Shown here piece after piece: positions 44,116-54,250 of a DNA stretch of 64,000 bases. How positions within the stretch are numbered: the first letter of the stretch is position 1; every line of letters begins with the position of its first letter. The notes under the pieces were generated by a model that was given only the letters and a program-made list of their open reading frames with translations, was not told where the DNA came from and did not search any database. The stretch lies in NCBI RefSeq assembly GCF_030123505.1, contig NZ_CP126115.1:6028001-6092000 (forward strand), read 5' to 3'. Both the position numbers and the translations under genes were made by a program. The stretch comes from Neobacillus sp. YX16. Lineage in GTDB: Bacteria; Bacillota; Bacilli; Bacillales; Cytobacillaceae.

Positions 44116-44160
44116 AAAAAATAAAAAAGCACTCCGTTTACACAAGGTAAGGGAGCGCTT
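44116..44160 (-). terminator. Intrinsic terminator of rpoE
   Basis: AAGCACTCC (44127-44135) with GGAGCGCTT (44152-44160), one G-U pair; the minus strand continues TTTTATTTTTTC. Confidence 0.8.
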
Positions 44161-44237
44161 TATAAGCTATATATGATCCGTTCCTGTTTAAAGGAGCCCA
44201 AAAAAGATTCTACAAGTGCAGCGTTAAAAAGTCAAGC

Positions 44238-44804
44238 CTATAATAGGTCGTCTTCATCCTCTACATCATCTTCTTCAAGATCCTCGTCAAGGTCTTCTTC
44301 TTCATCAAGCTCAAATTCATCATCGTCTTCGATGACATCTTCATCGTCGTCTAAATCATCGACATCGTCAAGGTCATCCAAAAGATCATCGTCGTCGTCA
44401 TCGAGTAGGTCATCTTCATCGGCAAAGTCATCAAGCTCTTCGTAATCTTCATCCACATCATCAAAGTCTTCAAGCTCGTCTTCATCGACAACCTTTTTCG
44501 CCTTTTTCTTCTTAGGTTTAATAACGGTAACGACTTCTTCTTCTTGTGTATCAACTGGATACCAGACGCGAAGTCCCCAGCGGTTGTCACCTAATGAAAG
44601 AAAACGACCGTCGATATTTATGTCTGTATAGAATTGTGCAATTCTTGATTTGATTTGTGCCTCTGTAATTTCTGTAGCTGCCGCAATTTCTTTGATTAAA
44701 TCATGGAAGGAAATTGGCTGTTTGCTTCCTTTTAGAAATTCATACGCCATCTCAATGAGGGATAACTCTTTTAATTGCTCTTTTGAGAAACCTTGTAAAC
44801 TCAA
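44238..44804 (-). CDS. rpoE: DNA-directed RNA polymerase delta subunit
   Basis: 188 residues. Folded N-terminal domain (1-90, with RIAQFYTDINIDGRFLSLGD), a basic patch KPKKKKAKK, then an extremely acidic Asp/Glu tail of about 85 residues. The tail displaces nucleic acid from RNA polymerase and helps recycling. TTG 44804 is 9 bases after AAAGGA; GTG 44813 directly abuts that site and is less likely. Confidence 0.95.
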   Translation of the reverse strand: MSLQGFSKEQLKELSLIEMAYEFLKGSKQPISFHDLIKEIAAATEITEAQIKSRIAQFYTDINIDGRFLSLGDNRWGLRVWYPVDTQEEEVVTVIKPKKKKAKKVVDEDELEDFDDVDEDYEELDDFADEDDLLDDDDDDLLDDLDDVDDLDDDEDVIEDDDEFELDEEEDLDEDLEEDDVEDEDDLL

Positions 44805-44947
44805 TATCGGCACTTCCTTTCTCTATTTAACACTCACTATTACATGAGTGATAACGGGCAAAAATTTTAGCACCTCAGTGCTAGTATTTTGACATATTCT
44901 TCATTATAAACAATATTCTCCCGTTTATGCTAGTTCTATCTATTGTT

Positions 44948-45145
44948 TTATTTGATATTTTCCCTCTTTGGCGGGGTATCATCAGGTTTATTCTCTTTTT
45001 TCAGCATTTTCAACTCTTTTATAGCCGAATAAAGGAAGATAATAGCCAGCACTAGAAAAGAAATTGCCCCTAACTGATGTTGATAGAGATAGTATAACGG
45101 CCAGGCTAAAATTATTAATAGTAAAATCATATTTTTTATCTTCAT
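44948..45145 (-). CDS. Small membrane protein of 65 residues, unknown function
   Basis: Two hydrophobic segments (about 5-20 and 27-44) followed by a charged tail rich in Lys and Glu. It lies alone between icmF and rpoE. The ribosome site is weak (GAGG about 13 bases upstream). Composition looks like a real membrane protein, but nothing identifies it. Confidence 0.45.
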   Translation of the reverse strand: MKIKNMILLLIILAWPLYYLYQHQLGAISFLVLAIIFLYSAIKELKMLKKENKPDDTPPKRENIK

Positions 45146-45264
45146 CTGTCAACACCCGCCTCGGGAACCATTGATGTATGCCCATCTATTATATAAGAAA
45201 GAGAGCCAATATTAGTACCAGTTTAAAAATTATTTTTAATGGTGATTAGAGTTGGTAAGTATAA

Positions 45265-45301
45265 CATAAAAAACAATGGCTTATTATTCGATAAGCCATT
45301 G
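45265..45301 (-). terminator. Intrinsic terminator of icmF operon
   Basis: CAATGGCTTAT (45274-45284) faces ATAAGCCATTG (45291-45301); the minus strand continues TTTTTTATG. Nine bases after the icmF stop. Confidence 0.9.
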
Positions 45302-45309
45302 CCAAATAT

Positions 45310-48300
45310 TTACATATTCCTCCTATACTGCCCGCCTACTTCGTAGAGTGCTTTTGTTATTTGTCCGAGGCTGGCTACTTTTACGGTTTCCATTAATTGT
45401 GCAAAGATATTTTCGTTGTTGACTGCTGCTGCTTTCAACTTTTCTAATGCTTTTCCGGTTTCTGCTTTATTGCTTTGTTGGAAGGCGCGTAAATTGGTTA
45501 TTTGCAATTCCTTTTCCTCATAAGACGCTCTTGCCAGCTCCATGCTGTCGATGTCTTCCGCAGAAGGTGGATTCGGATTTAAATAGGTATTCACTCCGAT
45601 TATTGGCAGCTCGCCTGTATGCTTTTTCATTTCATAGTACATGGATTCATCTTGAATTTTTCCGCGTTGATACTGGGTCTCCATTGAACCAAGAACACCG
45701 CCGCGGTCATTTAAGCGTTCAAATTCTTGAAGAACCGCTTCCTCTACAAGGTCCGTCAGTTCCTCCACAATAAAAGAACCTTGAAGCGGATTTTCATTTT
45801 TCGCTAACCCATGTTCTTTTGTGATAATCATCTGAATCGCCATCGCACGGCGGACCGATTCTTCTGTCGGTGTCGTAATCGCTTCGTCATAAGCATTGGT
45901 ATGAAGCGAATTACAGTTATCCTGAAGGGCCATCAATGCCTGCAAAGTGGTGCGAATATCATTAAAGTCAATTTCCTGTGCGTGCAGCGAGCGGCCAGAG
46001 GTTTGAACATGATACTTCAGCTTTTGGCTGCGTTCACTCGCACCGTATTTATCACGCATTACACTTGCCCAAATTCGGCGGGCCACCCGGCCAATTACCG
46101 TATATTCAGGATCCAAGCCATTAGAGAAGAAGAACGATAAGTTTGGTGCAAAGTCATCGATGTTCATCCCGCGGCTTAAATAATACTCCACATACGTAAA
46201 GCCGTTCGATAGTGTAAATGCCAGCTGCGAAATCGGATTCGCACCCGCCTCTGCAATATGATAACCAGAAATCGAAACAGAATAATAGTTACGCACCTGT
46301 TTCTCAATGAAATACTGTTGAATATCGCCCATCATTCGTAAGGCAAACTCTGTTGAAAAAATACACGTATTTTGACCTTGGTCTTCTTTTAGAATATCCG
46401 CTTGCACGGTACCGCGAACAGACTTTAGCGTATACGCCTTCACCTGTGCAAATTCCTCAACCGTTAACACACGCCCAAGCTCTGCTTCTTTTTTCTTCAC
46501 TTGCTGGTCAATCGCTGTGTTCATGAACATTGCTAAAATAATTGGAGCAGGACCATTAATCGTCATCGACACCGATGTAGATGGGTGACAAAGGTCAAAT
46601 CCGTCATAAAGCTTTTTCATATCATCTAGTGTACACACATTGACTCCGCTTTCGCCAATCTTCCCAAAAATGTCTGGACGGTGATCTGGATCCTCGCCAT
46701 ACAATGTGACCGAGTCAAATGCAGTACTTAAGCGTTTTGCATCATCATCCTTGGATAAATAGTGGAAACGGCGATTCGTTCTCTCCGGTGTTCCTTCGCC
46801 AGCAAATTGGCGTTTCGGATCTTCCCCTTCTCGTTTGAACGGAAACACTCCAGCTGTAAACGGATATGAACCTGGTACATTCTCGCGATACACCCAGCGG
46901 AGAATTTCACCATAATCTTTATATCTTGGTAAAACCACCTTTGGAATGTCAATGCCGGAAAGGCTTTTTGTTTTTAAAATGGTAATGATTTCTTTGTCAC
47001 GAATTCTCGTTACAAATTTATCCGCCTGGTAAGCAGCCTTTGTTTTCTCCCAGCCATTCAGTATTTTTTTCGACTCTGGCGTTAATTTCTCTTCCGTTGC
47101 CAGCTTAATGGCTTCTAAGGAAATAAGAACTTCCGCATTCGCCTCTGTCTCCTTTACCGCTGCAATCGCCCCTTCAAGTTGGAATAATTTCCGGGCAATA
47201 TTTGCCTGCTCTTCGGCTTTTTGATGATAGCGGCGGACTGTCTCCGATATTTCCCGGAGATAATAACGGCGGTCGGTTGGAATAATCACATTTTGCTTTT
47301 CTACTAACGCAGATTTATTAAAAGAAGTAATCCAATCTGTGCCCATCTTTTCATTTATTTTTTCAACTAATGCTGCAAATAAAGCATTGGTGCCAAGATC
47401 ATTAAATTGGCTGGCAATCGTACCGTATACCGGCATTTCGCTTGTGTCTTTTTCAAACAGCATATGGCTGCGCTGGTATTGCTTTTGCACCTGACGCAGG
47501 GCATCCTCAGAGCCCTTGCGCTCAAATTTATTAATGACAATTAAGTCAGCAAAGTCAATCATATCAATCTTTTCTAGCTGTGTAGGTGCCCCGAATTCAC
47601 TGGTCATCACGTAAAGGGAAACATCACAAATCTCAGTAATTTCTGCATCACCCTGACCGATTCCGCTCGTTTCAACAATGACAAGGTCAAAGCCAGCCGC
47701 CTTTACAACCGATACAGCATCTTTAATGGCAAGCGAGAGCTCCGTTTTGGAAGAACGGGTTGCCAGGCTGCGCATATAAACATTTGGATTGAAAATAGCA
47801 TTCATCCGAATTCGGTCGCCTAAAAGAGCGCCGCCTGTTTTTTGCTTCGTCGGGTCAACAGATAGAATCGCCACTTTTTTATCAGGAAGTTCATTGATAA
47901 AACGGCGAATCAATTCATCGGTTAGTGAACTTTTACCAGCACCGCCCGTACCAGTGATACCGACAACAGGAATCTCTTTCGTTAGCGATTTTACTTTTTC
48001 AAGCAGACTTTCCGCAGCAGCTGCCGCTTCCCGGTTGCTATCCACATGAAGCTCAGCTAGGGTTATTAGTTTCGAAATTGCATTCACATCACCCGTTGGC
48101 AGCTTTTCAATATGTTCCGAATGATCAGCACTAACCGTTGGGAAGTCACACTCCTCCAGCATACGGTTAATCATTCCTTGAAGCCCTAGTTTCCGGCCAT
48201 CCTCAGGCGAGAAAATCCAGGCAATCCCATAATCATGCAGTTCCTTAATCTCACGCGGGATAATAACACCGCCTCCGCCGCCATAAATGCGAATGTTCGG

Positions 48301-48576
48301 CGCCCCTTTTTCCTTCAGCAAATCGTACATATACTTAAAGTATTCCACATGACCGCCTTGATAAGAAGAAATCGCAATCCCCTGTGCGTCCTCATGAATC
48401 GCCGCATTGACAACCTCTTCGACCGAACGATTATGCCCAAGATGGATGACCTCTGCTCCGCTCGCTTGCAGAATTCTCCGCATAATGTTAATCGAAGCGT
48501 CATGCCCATCAAACAAACTCGACGCCGTTACAAAACGAATATGGTGCTTCGGTTGATAAACTTCCGTTTTACTCAT
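45310..48576 (-). CDS. icmF: Fused isobutyryl-CoA mutase IcmF
   Basis: 1088 residues. Order of domains: B12-binding (about 12-145, axial-ligand motif D23-G-H25-D), MeaI-type G-protein chaperone with P-loop GTGGAGKS (209-216) and NKFE, then a methylmalonyl-CoA-mutase-like TIM barrel (about 560-1088). Adenosylcobalamin-dependent interconversion of isobutyryl-CoA and n-butyryl-CoA, and in some relatives isovaleryl/pivalyl-CoA. Last gene of an acyl-CoA operon, 27 bases after a TetR gene. It links branched-chain acyl-CoA to butyryl-CoA oxidation by the upstream genes. Confidence 0.95.
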   Translation of the reverse strand: MSKTEVYQPKHHIRFVTASSLFDGHDASINIMRRILQASGAEVIHLGHNRSVEEVVNAAIHEDAQGIAISSYQGGHVEYFKYMYDLLKEKGAPNIRIYGGGGGVIIPREIKELHDYGIAWIFSPEDGRKLGLQGMINRMLEECDFPTVSADHSEHIEKLPTGDVNAISKLITLAELHVDSNREAAAAAESLLEKVKSLTKEIPVVGITGTGGAGKSSLTDELIRRFINELPDKKVAILSVDPTKQKTGGALLGDRIRMNAIFNPNVYMRSLATRSSKTELSLAIKDAVSVVKAAGFDLVIVETSGIGQGDAEITEICDVSLYVMTSEFGAPTQLEKIDMIDFADLIVINKFERKGSEDALRQVQKQYQRSHMLFEKDTSEMPVYGTIASQFNDLGTNALFAALVEKINEKMGTDWITSFNKSALVEKQNVIIPTDRRYYLREISETVRRYHQKAEEQANIARKLFQLEGAIAAVKETEANAEVLISLEAIKLATEEKLTPESKKILNGWEKTKAAYQADKFVTRIRDKEIITILKTKSLSGIDIPKVVLPRYKDYGEILRWVYRENVPGSYPFTAGVFPFKREGEDPKRQFAGEGTPERTNRRFHYLSKDDDAKRLSTAFDSVTLYGEDPDHRPDIFGKIGESGVNVCTLDDMKKLYDGFDLCHPSTSVSMTINGPAPIILAMFMNTAIDQQVKKKEAELGRVLTVEEFAQVKAYTLKSVRGTVQADILKEDQGQNTCIFSTEFALRMMGDIQQYFIEKQVRNYYSVSISGYHIAEAGANPISQLAFTLSNGFTYVEYYLSRGMNIDDFAPNLSFFFSNGLDPEYTVIGRVARRIWASVMRDKYGASERSQKLKYHVQTSGRSLHAQEIDFNDIRTTLQALMALQDNCNSLHTNAYDEAITTPTEESVRRAMAIQMIITKEHGLAKNENPLQGSFIVEELTDLVEEAVLQEFERLNDRGGVLGSMETQYQRGKIQDESMYYEMKKHTGELPIIGVNTYLNPNPPSAEDIDSMELARASYEEKELQITNLRAFQQSNKAETGKALEKLKAAAVNNENIFAQLMETVKVASLGQITKALYEVGGQYRRNM

Positions 48577-48603
48577 ATGTCTCCCCCTTTGTTTTTATAA
48601 GAT

Positions 48604-49260
48604 TTATTTCGTTATTGTCCCTTTTTTCTGGGCCTGACTAAGCCCGTTGATTCCCGAAAATAAATACTCCGTTTGCAATTCAATATATTCTTCTAATGTA
48701 AATAATTTTTGCAAAGTCCAGCGGCGGAAGCTCCACATTTGTCCTTCGACAATAATCGTGTGCGAAAGAATTTTTAACTGATTTTCAGTTAAGTTCAATT
48801 CCCCATTTTCCACACACAGTGTGATGAGTTTTTCAAACATCGCCGCCATCTCAATTTCCTTTTTCAACACATACGGAAGGGCATCCTTGGTAAGCGACTT
48901 CGCCTCTTGATACATGACCAAGATTTCCTCCTGCATTTCATCAATAACGCGAAAATAATTGGCAATCCCATGCTTTAGGCTTTCCAGTGTGCCCTGCTTA
49001 TCTTCAAGGTCCTCTTGAAGCCGCTCGCTCACATGGTCATATATGCTATCACAAACGAGGTAAAGGACGTCTTCCTTCGAACGAATATATTCATATAACG
49101 TCCCAATGCTAAAGCCTGCAGCCTTCGCAATTTCCCTTGTCGTCGTCCGGTGAAACCCTTTTTCTTTAAAAAGTGAAACGGCCCCTTTGATCATCTGATC
49201 CCGTCTTCTTTGTACAAGACGTTCATCTTTCACTGAAGCTTGCACTTCACGCTTTTTCAT
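48604..49260 (-). CDS. TetR/AcrR family transcriptional regulator
   Basis: 218 residues. N-terminal HTH (about 22-68, TTTREIAKAAGFSIGTLYEYIRSKED) and a helical ligand domain. Placed between an acyl-CoA dehydrogenase and icmF on the same strand, it probably senses acyl-CoA and represses this operon. It is not an obvious FadR orthologue; an imperfect palindrome near 54044-54068 upstream of the thiolase gene is a possible operator. Confidence 0.88.
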   Translation of the reverse strand: MKKREVQASVKDERLVQRRRDQMIKGAVSLFKEKGFHRTTTREIAKAAGFSIGTLYEYIRSKEDVLYLVCDSIYDHVSERLQEDLEDKQGTLESLKHGIANYFRVIDEMQEEILVMYQEAKSLTKDALPYVLKKEIEMAAMFEKLITLCVENGELNLTENQLKILSHTIIVEGQMWSFRRWTLQKLFTLEEYIELQTEYLFSGINGLSQAQKKGTITK

Positions 49261-49290
49261 CCCTTTTTACCGCCTTTATTCATTAAATGG

Positions 49291-50430
49291 TTACTTAGTT
49301 ATCATCCTAGAAATAACAAGGCGCTGAATTTCTTGTGTTCCTTCATAGATTTGCGTGATTTTTGCATCGCGCATATATCTCTCTACTGGATAATCCTTTG
49401 TATAACCGTATCCTCCAAACACCTGAACAGCCTCCGTTGTTACCTTCATCGCCGTATCGCCAGCGAATAGTTTAGACATTGCCGATTCCTTGCCGTACGG
49501 CAGGCCTTGCGACTCAAGCCATGCAGCTTGATAGGTTAATAGTCTTGCTGCTTCAATGTTTGTCGCCATATCCGCAAGCTTGAAGCCGATTCCTTGGTTG
49601 GCCGCAATTGGCTTGCCAAACTGCTGGCGCTCTTTTGCATAATCCACCGCAGCGTCAAGTGCACCCTGCGCAATTCCAACTGCCTGCGCTGCAATGCCGT
49701 TACGGCCGCCATCAAGCGTCATCATCGCAATTTTAAAGCCATCACCTTCTTCACCAAGTACGTTGGTGACAGGCACCCGGCATTCTTCAAAAATAATTTC
49801 CGTTGTTGGTGAAGAACGAATCCCGAGTTTCTTTTCCTTTTTACCAACCGAGAAGCCTGGGAAGTCACTTTCTACGATGAATGCAGTCGTTCCTTTTTGT
49901 TTGCTAGATGGATCTGTTAACGCGAAAACCACGTAGATATCCGCTATTCCGCCATTGGTGATGAAAATTTTTGAACCATTAAGGACGTAATGATCACCTT
50001 CACGTCTTGCTGTCGTTCTCATCCCGCCAGCATCCGAACCGCTTCCTGGCTCCGTTAAGCCGTAGGCTCCGATTTTTTTACCTTCTGCCATTGGACGAAG
50101 ATATTGTTGCTTTTGCTCCTCGGAACCGAATTTATAGATTGGCCAGCCCGCTAATGAAGTGTGTGCCGATAACGTTACACCCGTTGATGCGCAAACTCTT
50201 GATAGCTCTTCCACCGCAATACAGTACGCAAGGTAATCGCTTCCAATTCCGCCGTACTCCTCTGGCCACGGAATTCCTGTTAAGCCAAGCTCCGCCATTT
50301 TGTCAAAAATTTCACGATCAAACCGCTCCTCTTCGTCACGTTCAGCTGCTGTTGGCGCAACCTCATTTCTAGCAAAATCTCGAACCATTTTTCGAATCAT
50401 TTCATGTTCTTCAGATAAGCGAAAGTTCAT
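49291..50430 (-). CDS. acdA: Acyl-CoA dehydrogenase (AcdA-like)
   Basis: 379 residues. FAD/acyl-CoA motifs [17 protein letters not shown] and IFITNGG, and the catalytic-base region [12 protein letters not shown] near the C-terminus. Short-chain type. ATG 50430 has GAGGAGG 9 bases upstream. Electrons would go to ETF and then FadF. A 21-bp tandem array separates it from its paralogue upstream. Confidence 0.93.
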   Translation of the reverse strand: MNFRLSEEHEMIRKMVRDFARNEVAPTAAERDEEERFDREIFDKMAELGLTGIPWPEEYGGIGSDYLAYCIAVEELSRVCASTGVTLSAHTSLAGWPIYKFGSEEQKQQYLRPMAEGKKIGAYGLTEPGSGSDAGGMRTTARREGDHYVLNGSKIFITNGGIADIYVVFALTDPSSKQKGTTAFIVESDFPGFSVGKKEKKLGIRSSPTTEIIFEECRVPVTNVLGEEGDGFKIAMMTLDGGRNGIAAQAVGIAQGALDAAVDYAKERQQFGKPIAANQGIGFKLADMATNIEAARLLTYQAAWLESQGLPYGKESAMSKLFAGDTAMKVTTEAVQVFGGYGYTKDYPVERYMRDAKITQIYEGTQEIQRLVISRMITK

Positions 50431-50481
50431 TTTATACGTCCTCCTCAAGGTAAGTTTCCTTTTTACCGCACCGTTGTTTCG

Positions 50482-50629
50482 AAAAAACCATACAGTTTTT
50501 ACAAAAAACCATACAGCTTCTACAATTAACCGTACACCTTCTACAATTAGCCTTGATATCTACACAATTCTGGCAGTTATCTACACAAATCTCACAGATA
50601 TCTACACATTTTCGCAGGATATCTACAAA
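50482..50629. repeat. 21-bp tandem repeat array of a different consensus
   Basis: Left units carry CCATACAG or CCGTACAC at 50488, 50509 and 50530; right units carry ATCTACA at 50558, 50579, 50600 and 50621. Spacing is 21 bases throughout. The two unit types share period and A/T-rich spacing (TTCTACAATT), suggesting one array that drifted. It lies between two acyl-CoA dehydrogenase genes. Confidence 0.85.
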
Positions 50630-51760
50630 TTAAAGATATTTACTAATCACAATCCGTTGAATCTCGCTGGTTCCCTCGTAAATCTCGGTCACTTTAGCAT
50701 CACGGAAATATCGCTCCACGGGGTAGTCCTCTGTATAGCCATAACCGCCAAACACTTGAATCGCCTCAATAGCCGTTTCCATAGCCGTTTTCGACGCAAA
50801 TAACTTGGCAATCGAAGCTTCCAACCCGCACTTTATACCCTGTGCCCGTAAATCCGCTGCCCGATAGAGTAATAGTCTTGCAGCTTCCACATTTGTCGCC
50901 ATATCCGCCAATTTGAAACCAATTCCCTGCTGAGCCGCAATCGGCTTGCCAAACTGTTGACGTTCTTTTGCGTATCCTACTACTGCTTCTAATGCTGCTT
51001 CCGCAATCCCAAGTGCTTGAGCCGCTATGCCGATTCGCCCAACATCCAGGTTCGCCATCGCAATTTTAAAGCCTTCGCCTTCCTCACCCAAAAGGTTTTC
51101 AGCTGGTACAATCATGTTTTCAAAGGTAAGCTGTACCGTACGAGAGCCATGAAGTCCCATTTTATGTTCATCCTTGCCGATTACAAGGCCTGGTGAGTTT
51201 TTTTCCACAATAAACGCGGAGATTCCGTTGCTGCCCAATTCAGGATTGGTTGATGCAAATACGATATAAACATCCGCTTCCCCGCCGTTGGTGATAAACA
51301 TTTTCGAGCCGTTGATGACATAATGGTCATCCTTTTTTACCGCCCGGGATTTCATGTTTTTTGCATCCGAACCTGAGCCTGCCTCCGTTAAGCAAAACGC
51401 CGCCAAATACTCACCTGATGCCAGTTTCGGTAAAAACCTTTTCTTTTGCTCCTCCGAACCGAAATATAAGATTGGGTTCGTTCCGACGGACGTATGAACA
51501 GAGAGAATCACGCCCACTGTCGCACTTACTCGTGAAATCTCGTTGATGGCGATGATGTAAGAGACAAAGTCCATCTCGGCACCGCCGTATTTTTCCGGAA
51601 CCGGAATTCCCATCAGGCCAAGTTCACCCATTTTCCGGAGTATCTCCCGAGGAAATTCGCCCTTCTCCATCCGCTCTATAAACGGTGCAATTTCGTTTTC
51701 GGCAAAATCGCGCACCATTTTCCGCATCATTTCTTGCTCTTCTGAAAATCTTAGATTCAT
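50630..51760 (-). CDS. Acyl-CoA dehydrogenase, second paralogue
   Basis: 376 residues. Motifs AAFCLTEAGSGSDAKNM, MFITNGGEADVYIVFA and TEIYEGTSEIQRI are those of short-chain acyl-CoA dehydrogenases. About half identical to the neighbour at 49291 by eye. Probably butyryl-CoA or a branched short-chain acyl-CoA is the substrate. 15 bases after the 3-hydroxybutyryl-CoA dehydrogenase gene. Confidence 0.92.
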   Translation of the reverse strand: MNLRFSEEQEMMRKMVRDFAENEIAPFIERMEKGEFPREILRKMGELGLMGIPVPEKYGGAEMDFVSYIIAINEISRVSATVGVILSVHTSVGTNPILYFGSEEQKKRFLPKLASGEYLAAFCLTEAGSGSDAKNMKSRAVKKDDHYVINGSKMFITNGGEADVYIVFASTNPELGSNGISAFIVEKNSPGLVIGKDEHKMGLHGSRTVQLTFENMIVPAENLLGEEGEGFKIAMANLDVGRIGIAAQALGIAEAALEAVVGYAKERQQFGKPIAAQQGIGFKLADMATNVEAARLLLYRAADLRAQGIKCGLEASIAKLFASKTAMETAIEAIQVFGGYGYTEDYPVERYFRDAKVTEIYEGTSEIQRIVISKYL

Positions 51761-51775
51761 AGTTTCATCTCCAGA

Positions 51776-52627
51776 CTATTCGTATGTGTAGAAGCCTCGA
51801 CCTGATTTTTTGCCAAGCCAGCCAGCTTTAACATACTTACGCAGCAGCGGGCATGGACGGTATTTTGTATCACCAAAGCCTTCATGTAGGGTTTCCATTA
51901 TATAAAGACACGTATCGAGCCCGATAAAATCAGCCAGCGTCAACGGACCCATCGGGTGGTTCATCCCAAGCTTCATGACATCGTCAATCGCTTCCTTCGT
52001 CGCCACACCTTCATACAGCGTATAAATCGCTTCATTGATCATCGGCATCAGAATTCGATTCGCCACAAATCCAGGGAAATCATTTACCTCAACAGGTACT
52101 TTACTCAATGTCTTTGTCATATCTTCAATCACTTGGTAAACTTCATCTGCCGTTGCCAAGCCACGAATGATTTCCACGAGCTTCATTACAGGCACCGGGT
52201 TCATAAAGTGCATCCCGATTACTTTTTCCGGACGTTTCGTGGCAGCCGCAATTTCTGTAATCGGCAATGATGACGTATTGCTTGCTAAAATCGCATGTGC
52301 CGGGGCAATCTCATCCAACTGCGCGAAGATTTTTGTTTTGATTTCCATATTTTCAACCGCAGCCTCAATAACGAGGTCGACACCACGGGCATCCTGCAGG
52401 TCAGAAGAAGGTGTAATTTTGTTTAAAACTTCCTGTTTTTGCTCCTCTGTCATTCGTCCTTTATCCACATGACGAGATAAATTTTTGCCGATGACACCCA
52501 AACCGCGCTCCACAAAATCTGGCTTTAAATCGTTAAGATACACCGTGTAGCCAGCCTGTGCACAAACCTGAGCAATTCCAGAGCCCATTTGACCGGCTCC
52601 AATAACCATAATTTTTTCAACCTTCAT
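51776..52627 (-). CDS. 3-hydroxybutyryl-CoA dehydrogenase
   Basis: 283 residues. NAD-binding [18 protein letters not shown] (10-27), catalytic-type motifs [11 protein letters not shown] and [15 protein letters not shown] (histidine), and [13 protein letters not shown], with a C-terminal dimerisation domain. MmgB/Hbd class. ATG 52627 follows GGAGGGG by 5 bases; the frame is open a little further without a ribosome site. Confidence 0.94.
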   Translation of the reverse strand: MKVEKIMVIGAGQMGSGIAQVCAQAGYTVYLNDLKPDFVERGLGVIGKNLSRHVDKGRMTEEQKQEVLNKITPSSDLQDARGVDLVIEAAVENMEIKTKIFAQLDEIAPAHAILASNTSSLPITEIAAATKRPEKVIGMHFMNPVPVMKLVEIIRGLATADEVYQVIEDMTKTLSKVPVEVNDFPGFVANRILMPMINEAIYTLYEGVATKEAIDDVMKLGMNHPMGPLTLADFIGLDTCLYIMETLHEGFGDTKYRPCPLLRKYVKAGWLGKKSGRGFYTYE

Positions 52628-52682
52628 TATTTCCCCTCCAATTTGGGCTTGAAATGCATTCAAGCCCCTTTTTTTAGTTAGT

Positions 52683-52806
52683 TATTTTGACATATTTGTG
52701 TTTTGAACTTTTTTCAGTGTATTTTGGACCATTTATATGCCTTTTTGTACTTTTTTCTTGTGGTTATGGACTTTTTCCAAACCCTTTTGGATGATTAGAC
52801 AATATA
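52683..52806. repeat. 21-bp tandem repeat array, locus 3
   Basis: Cores TGAAC, TGGAC, TGTAC, TGGAC and TGGAT at 52704, 52725, 52746, 52767 and 52788, all 21 bases apart; more diverged than loci 1 and 2. It ends GGATGATTAGACAATATATG then GAAACC, matching the ends of the other two loci. Confidence 0.85.
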
Positions 52807-52823
52807 TGGAAACCAGAAACCCC

Positions 52824-54011
52824 TTAAACTCTAGGAACCTCAATCATAACCGCATCGCCCTGTCCACCGCCGCTGCAAATCGCGGCAATCCCAATTCCGC
52901 CACCCCTGCGCTTTAACTCGTGCATTAAGGTGATAATAATACGGGCACCGCTCGCGCCGATTGGATGACCAAGGGCGACCGCACCGCCATTGACATTGAG
53001 CTTTTCCGGGTCAAGGCCGGCAATTTTTCCGCTCGCTAAAGCAACAGCAGCAAAGGCTTCATTGATTTCAAATAGGTCGATGTCTTCTACGTTTTTACCG
53101 GTCTTTTTCAATAAGTTATTGATGACGACTCCTGGTGTTTGTGGAAAATCCTTTGCTTCAAGGGCAATCGCTGCGTGTCCTAAGATAATTGCTTCCGGCT
53201 TTCTGCCTTCACGTAACGCTCTTTCTTCACTCATCAGAACGAGGGCTGCTGCACCGTCATTGATTCCAGGCGCATTCCCTGCCGTGATGGTTCCATCCGA
53301 ATTAAAAACAGGTGCTAATTTAGAAAGTCTTTCGATTGAGGTGTCTTTTCGTGGTGATTCATCATGCTCGACGACAACCGGTGCACCTTTACGCTGCGGT
53401 ACGGTGACAGGCACGATTTCTTCTGCAAAAATACCGCCTTCTATTGCGGCAATCGCTCTTTGGTGACTTCTATATGCCCACTCATCTTGGGCTTCTCGGC
53501 TGATTTCCATTTCTTTTGCAGTAGAATTCCCGTATGTTCCCATATGAACGCCAGTGAAACTGCAGCTTAAGCCGTCATGAATCATTAAGTCCTTTACGGA
53601 CGAATCGCCCATTTTTAGTCCCCAGCGAGCTTTTGGTAAAATATAGGGTGCATTGCTCATCGATTCCATGCCGCCTGCTACAATCAAATCTTCGTCGCCC
53701 GCACGGATAATTTGATCCCCTAACGTAACACTGCGCATACCGGATGCACATACTTTATTGATGGTTTCTGTTTTTACTTCCCAAGGAAGTCCAGCCTCTC
53801 TTGCTGCTTGGCGTGAAGGAATTTGCCCCTGGCCGCCTTGTAAAACCGTACCTAAAATAACCTCCTGCACATCTTCACCCTTAACCTCTGCTCGTGCAAC
53901 CGCCTCTTTCACGGCTATTCCTCCGAGCTGTGCCGCAGTTAAGCTGCTAAGTGCTCCGCCAAATTTTCCAAATGGTGTTCTAACTCCACTTAAAATAACT
54001 GTTCTTCCCAT
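52824..54011 (-). CDS. Acetyl-CoA C-acetyltransferase (thiolase)
   Basis: 395 residues. Nucleophile C88 in [11 protein letters not shown], then [25 protein letters not shown] and the C-terminal CSGGGQGDA. Condensing or degradative thiolase of the MmgA/AtoB class. ATG 54011 follows GGGAG by 8 bases. First gene of the operon, with a cre site 84 bases upstream. Confidence 0.94.
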   Translation of the reverse strand: MGRTVILSGVRTPFGKFGGALSSLTAAQLGGIAVKEAVARAEVKGEDVQEVILGTVLQGGQGQIPSRQAAREAGLPWEVKTETINKVCASGMRSVTLGDQIIRAGDEDLIVAGGMESMSNAPYILPKARWGLKMGDSSVKDLMIHDGLSCSFTGVHMGTYGNSTAKEMEISREAQDEWAYRSHQRAIAAIEGGIFAEEIVPVTVPQRKGAPVVVEHDESPRKDTSIERLSKLAPVFNSDGTITAGNAPGINDGAAALVLMSEERALREGRKPEAIILGHAAIALEAKDFPQTPGVVINNLLKKTGKNVEDIDLFEINEAFAAVALASGKIAGLDPEKLNVNGGAVALGHPIGASGARIIITLMHELKRRGGGIGIAAICSGGGQGDAVMIEVPRV

Positions 54012-54094
54012 CCAAAACACTCCCTTTTTATCGCTTTAAATCATTACCGACTGAACGCTCGCTCGATATAGCAGCAAAAAAAATCCCCAACATT

Positions 54095-54108
54095 TGAAAG
54101 CGTTTTCC
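54095..54108 (+). promoter_or_regulatory. cre site (CcpA) upstream of the thiolase operon
   Basis: TGAAAGCGTTTTCC matches TGWAANCGNTNWCA at all but the last position. It lies in the 239-base gap upstream of the thiolase gene, so glucose repression of the acyl-CoA operon is likely. An imperfect palindrome at 54044-54068 in the same gap could bind the TetR regulator. Confidence 0.65.
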
Positions 54109-54250
54109 TACCCACTATCTATTTTACATAAAAAAAGACAAAAGTTGAAATATTTTACGCAAAATTCTTAAGATTTCATGAATTAAGGTAATACTTAAAT
54201 CAACTTCTGCCTCTTACTCTAATACTGGCTGGTTCCGCGAATCTGCTTTG

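Noticed and set aside
44173..44445. Plus-strand serine-rich frame of 90 codons
   Set aside because: It is the antisense of the Asp/Glu tail of rpoE, whose GAT/GAA codons read as serine codons on the other strand.
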